A stretch of 5,325 nucleotides of DNA, taken from contig WGDG01000271.1 in NCBI GenBank assembly GCA_015493425.1, forward strand, positions 1 to 5,325, read 5' to 3'. The notes under the pieces are model-generated. The model saw only the letters and a list, made by a program, of their open reading frames with translations, was not told the origin of the DNA and ran no database searches. Source of the stretch: Sulfurovum sp. GTDB lineage: Bacteria; Campylobacterota; Campylobacteria; Campylobacterales; Sulfurovaceae. This document shows positions 4,823 to 5,325 of this stretch, in pieces (position 1 is the stretch's first letter; the number at the start of each line of letters is the position of its first letter). The position numbers and the translations under genes are program-made.

Positions 4823-5209
4823 TTAAATCAGTCCTTTGACCCAACTTTCCATTGCTTTATTGGCATCCGGGTTGGGAGCTTCCATAAAACTGATCACAAA
4901 GCGATCCTTATACTCTGCAACACCAATAGAGCGTGGACGCACAGCAAGAACCTCCGGTTTAGGCAACACTTTCCCAAAACAGCAAATTATATTTTTTGCC
5001 GCAAGGATTCCTTCGGCCACTTTGCCGTCACTCAGCGACATGGTATGTGCATAGTGGTCAAACTCGCCAATATAGGTTGCAACAGGATGTGCCTCTATTT
5101 GCGTTTTCAGGTAGGCAAAGATTGCATCAATGGTTTGATATGATGTTTCACTTTTTTGGATTTCGAGTGTAAATACAGGGTATTTTTCCAATATAGTCAT
5201 TTGTTTCAT
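4823..5209 (-). CDS. Conserved hypothetical protein, possibly DUF6858 family
   Basis: This 128-residue protein has no signal peptide or membrane segment, so it is probably cytoplasmic. It has the look of a compact conserved domain: an N-terminal strand and helix (YPVFTLEIQKSETSYQTIDA, 10-29), EFDHYAHTMSLSDG (49-62), AAKNIICCFGKVLP (69-82) with adjacent cysteines at 75-76, AVRPRSIGVAE (89-99) and the end VISFMEAPNPDANKAM (104-119). From memory it resembles small uncharacterised proteins of Sulfurimonas- and Arcobacter-like bacteria grouped as DUF6858, but this is not verified, and no function is claimed. The Cys pair and conserved His/Asp could suggest metal or redox chemistry, which is speculation. 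AAAGGA lies five bases before ATG 5209; an alternative ATG is three codons in. It starts 12 bp after the stop of the partial gene to its right, so the two are probably co-transcribed. Confidence 0.82.
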   Translation of the reverse strand: MKQMTILEKYPVFTLEIQKSETSYQTIDAIFAYLKTQIEAHPVATYIGEFDHYAHTMSLSDGKVAEGILAAKNIICCFGKVLPKPEVLAVRPRSIGVAEYKDRFVISFMEAPNPDANKAMESWVKGLI

Positions 5210-5221
5210 AAGAGTCCTTTG

Positions 5222-5325
5222 TTAGTTGTTTTTGATTGATTTATATAGGTAATAAGTGCCGTTGAACCAGGGTGGATCCAGTCTTTGCGGTTTCGAACCT
5301 ATAAACGACACGCAGGTGTCGTCTG
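5222..5325 (-). CDS. 3' end of an unrecognised gene, running off the right edge
   Basis: The - strand frame entering from the right edge is open for 33 codons and stops at TAA (5224-5222), 12 bp before the ATG of the next gene and just ahead of its Shine-Dalgarno. That is normal operon spacing. The residues look protein-like rather than random (FIGSKPQRLDPPW, then FNGTYYLYKSIKNN to the end). No family can be named from so short a tail. The two other - strand frames stop earlier, at 5301-5299 and 5243-5241. A GACAC/GTGTC hairpin at 5305-5322 falls within it and is probably incidental. Confidence 0.55.
   Translation of the reverse strand, partial: DDTCVSFIGSKPQRLDPPWFNGTYYLYKSIKNN

Noticed and set aside
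4736..5143. A 135-codon open frame on the + strand.
   Set aside because: It lies antisense to the conserved hypothetical gene at 4823-5209, has a low-complexity Cys/His-rich composition, and has no ribosome binding site.
5305..5322. Seven-bp hairpin with GCAG loop as a terminator.
   Set aside because: It lies inside the likely coding frame of the partial gene and has no proper T run after it on either strand.
5260..5325. A GGTTCGAA T-loop-like motif on the - strand with a nearby GACAC/GTGTC hairpin, suggesting a tRNA or tmRNA end.
   Set aside because: The flanking bases do not form a five-bp T stem, no acceptor stem or CCA end fits, and the stretch is explained by an open frame ending with operon spacing.

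Overview
The window is about 5.3 kb of moderately AT-rich, densely coding bacterial DNA. It most resembles a sulfur- or hydrogen-oxidising member of the Campylobacterota, such as the Sulfurovum/Sulfurimonas group. The clues are the futalosine-pathway menaquinone enzyme MqnD, a short MurB of about 259 residues close in length to the Campylobacter protein, an atypical 2-Cys thiol peroxidase, and small lipoproteins of the L,D-transpeptidase superfamily. The genus is inferred from protein character alone; no marker gene in the window settles it.

Layout. The left part is on the + strand: the 3' part of mqnD (1-762, 5' end outside the window), then an unusual intergenic cassette (756-968), then murB (about 960-1739). 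The cassette has nine tandem GAATTAG heptamers, an 87-bp spacer, four ATTCCTC heptamers that are nearly the reverse complement of the first array, and a perfect bidirectional-terminator-like hairpin. That hairpin contains both the apparent ribosome binding site and the TTG start of murB. From 1783 to the right edge every gene is on the - strand. Read in transcription order from the right these are: the last 33 codons of an unrecognised gene (5222-5325), a conserved hypothetical protein (4823-5209), tpx (4115-4636), an L,D-transpeptidase-like lipoprotein (3450-4022), a small charged protein with a puzzling start (3046-3345 or further), a second paralogous L,D-transpeptidase-like lipoprotein (2434-3027), and an exported DUF1566 protein (1783-2346). 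murB and the DUF1566 gene converge over a short hairpin.

How the genes fit together. murB makes the UDP-MurNAc precursor of peptidoglycan in the cytoplasm. The two transpeptidase-like lipoproteins would act on mature peptidoglycan or its attached proteins in the envelope, so the window has a cell-wall theme, although murB and these genes are on opposite strands and not co-transcribed. The three-gene block 4022 to 2434 is tightly spaced and looks like one operon, with a tandem duplication of the transpeptidase gene enclosing a small gene of unknown role. tpx appears to be its own unit, with a terminator-like hairpin behind it and a spaced direct repeat in its leader. The mqnD product belongs to respiratory quinone synthesis.

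No tRNA, rRNA, insertion sequence, CRISPR array or phage gene was found. No gene-free stretch exceeds 300 bases; the longest are 763-959 (the repeat cassette) and 4637-4822 (tpx leader plus a weak terminator). The strongest candidates for novelty are the heptamer/hairpin cassette at the murB start and the duplicated transpeptidase operon with its non-standard internal start.
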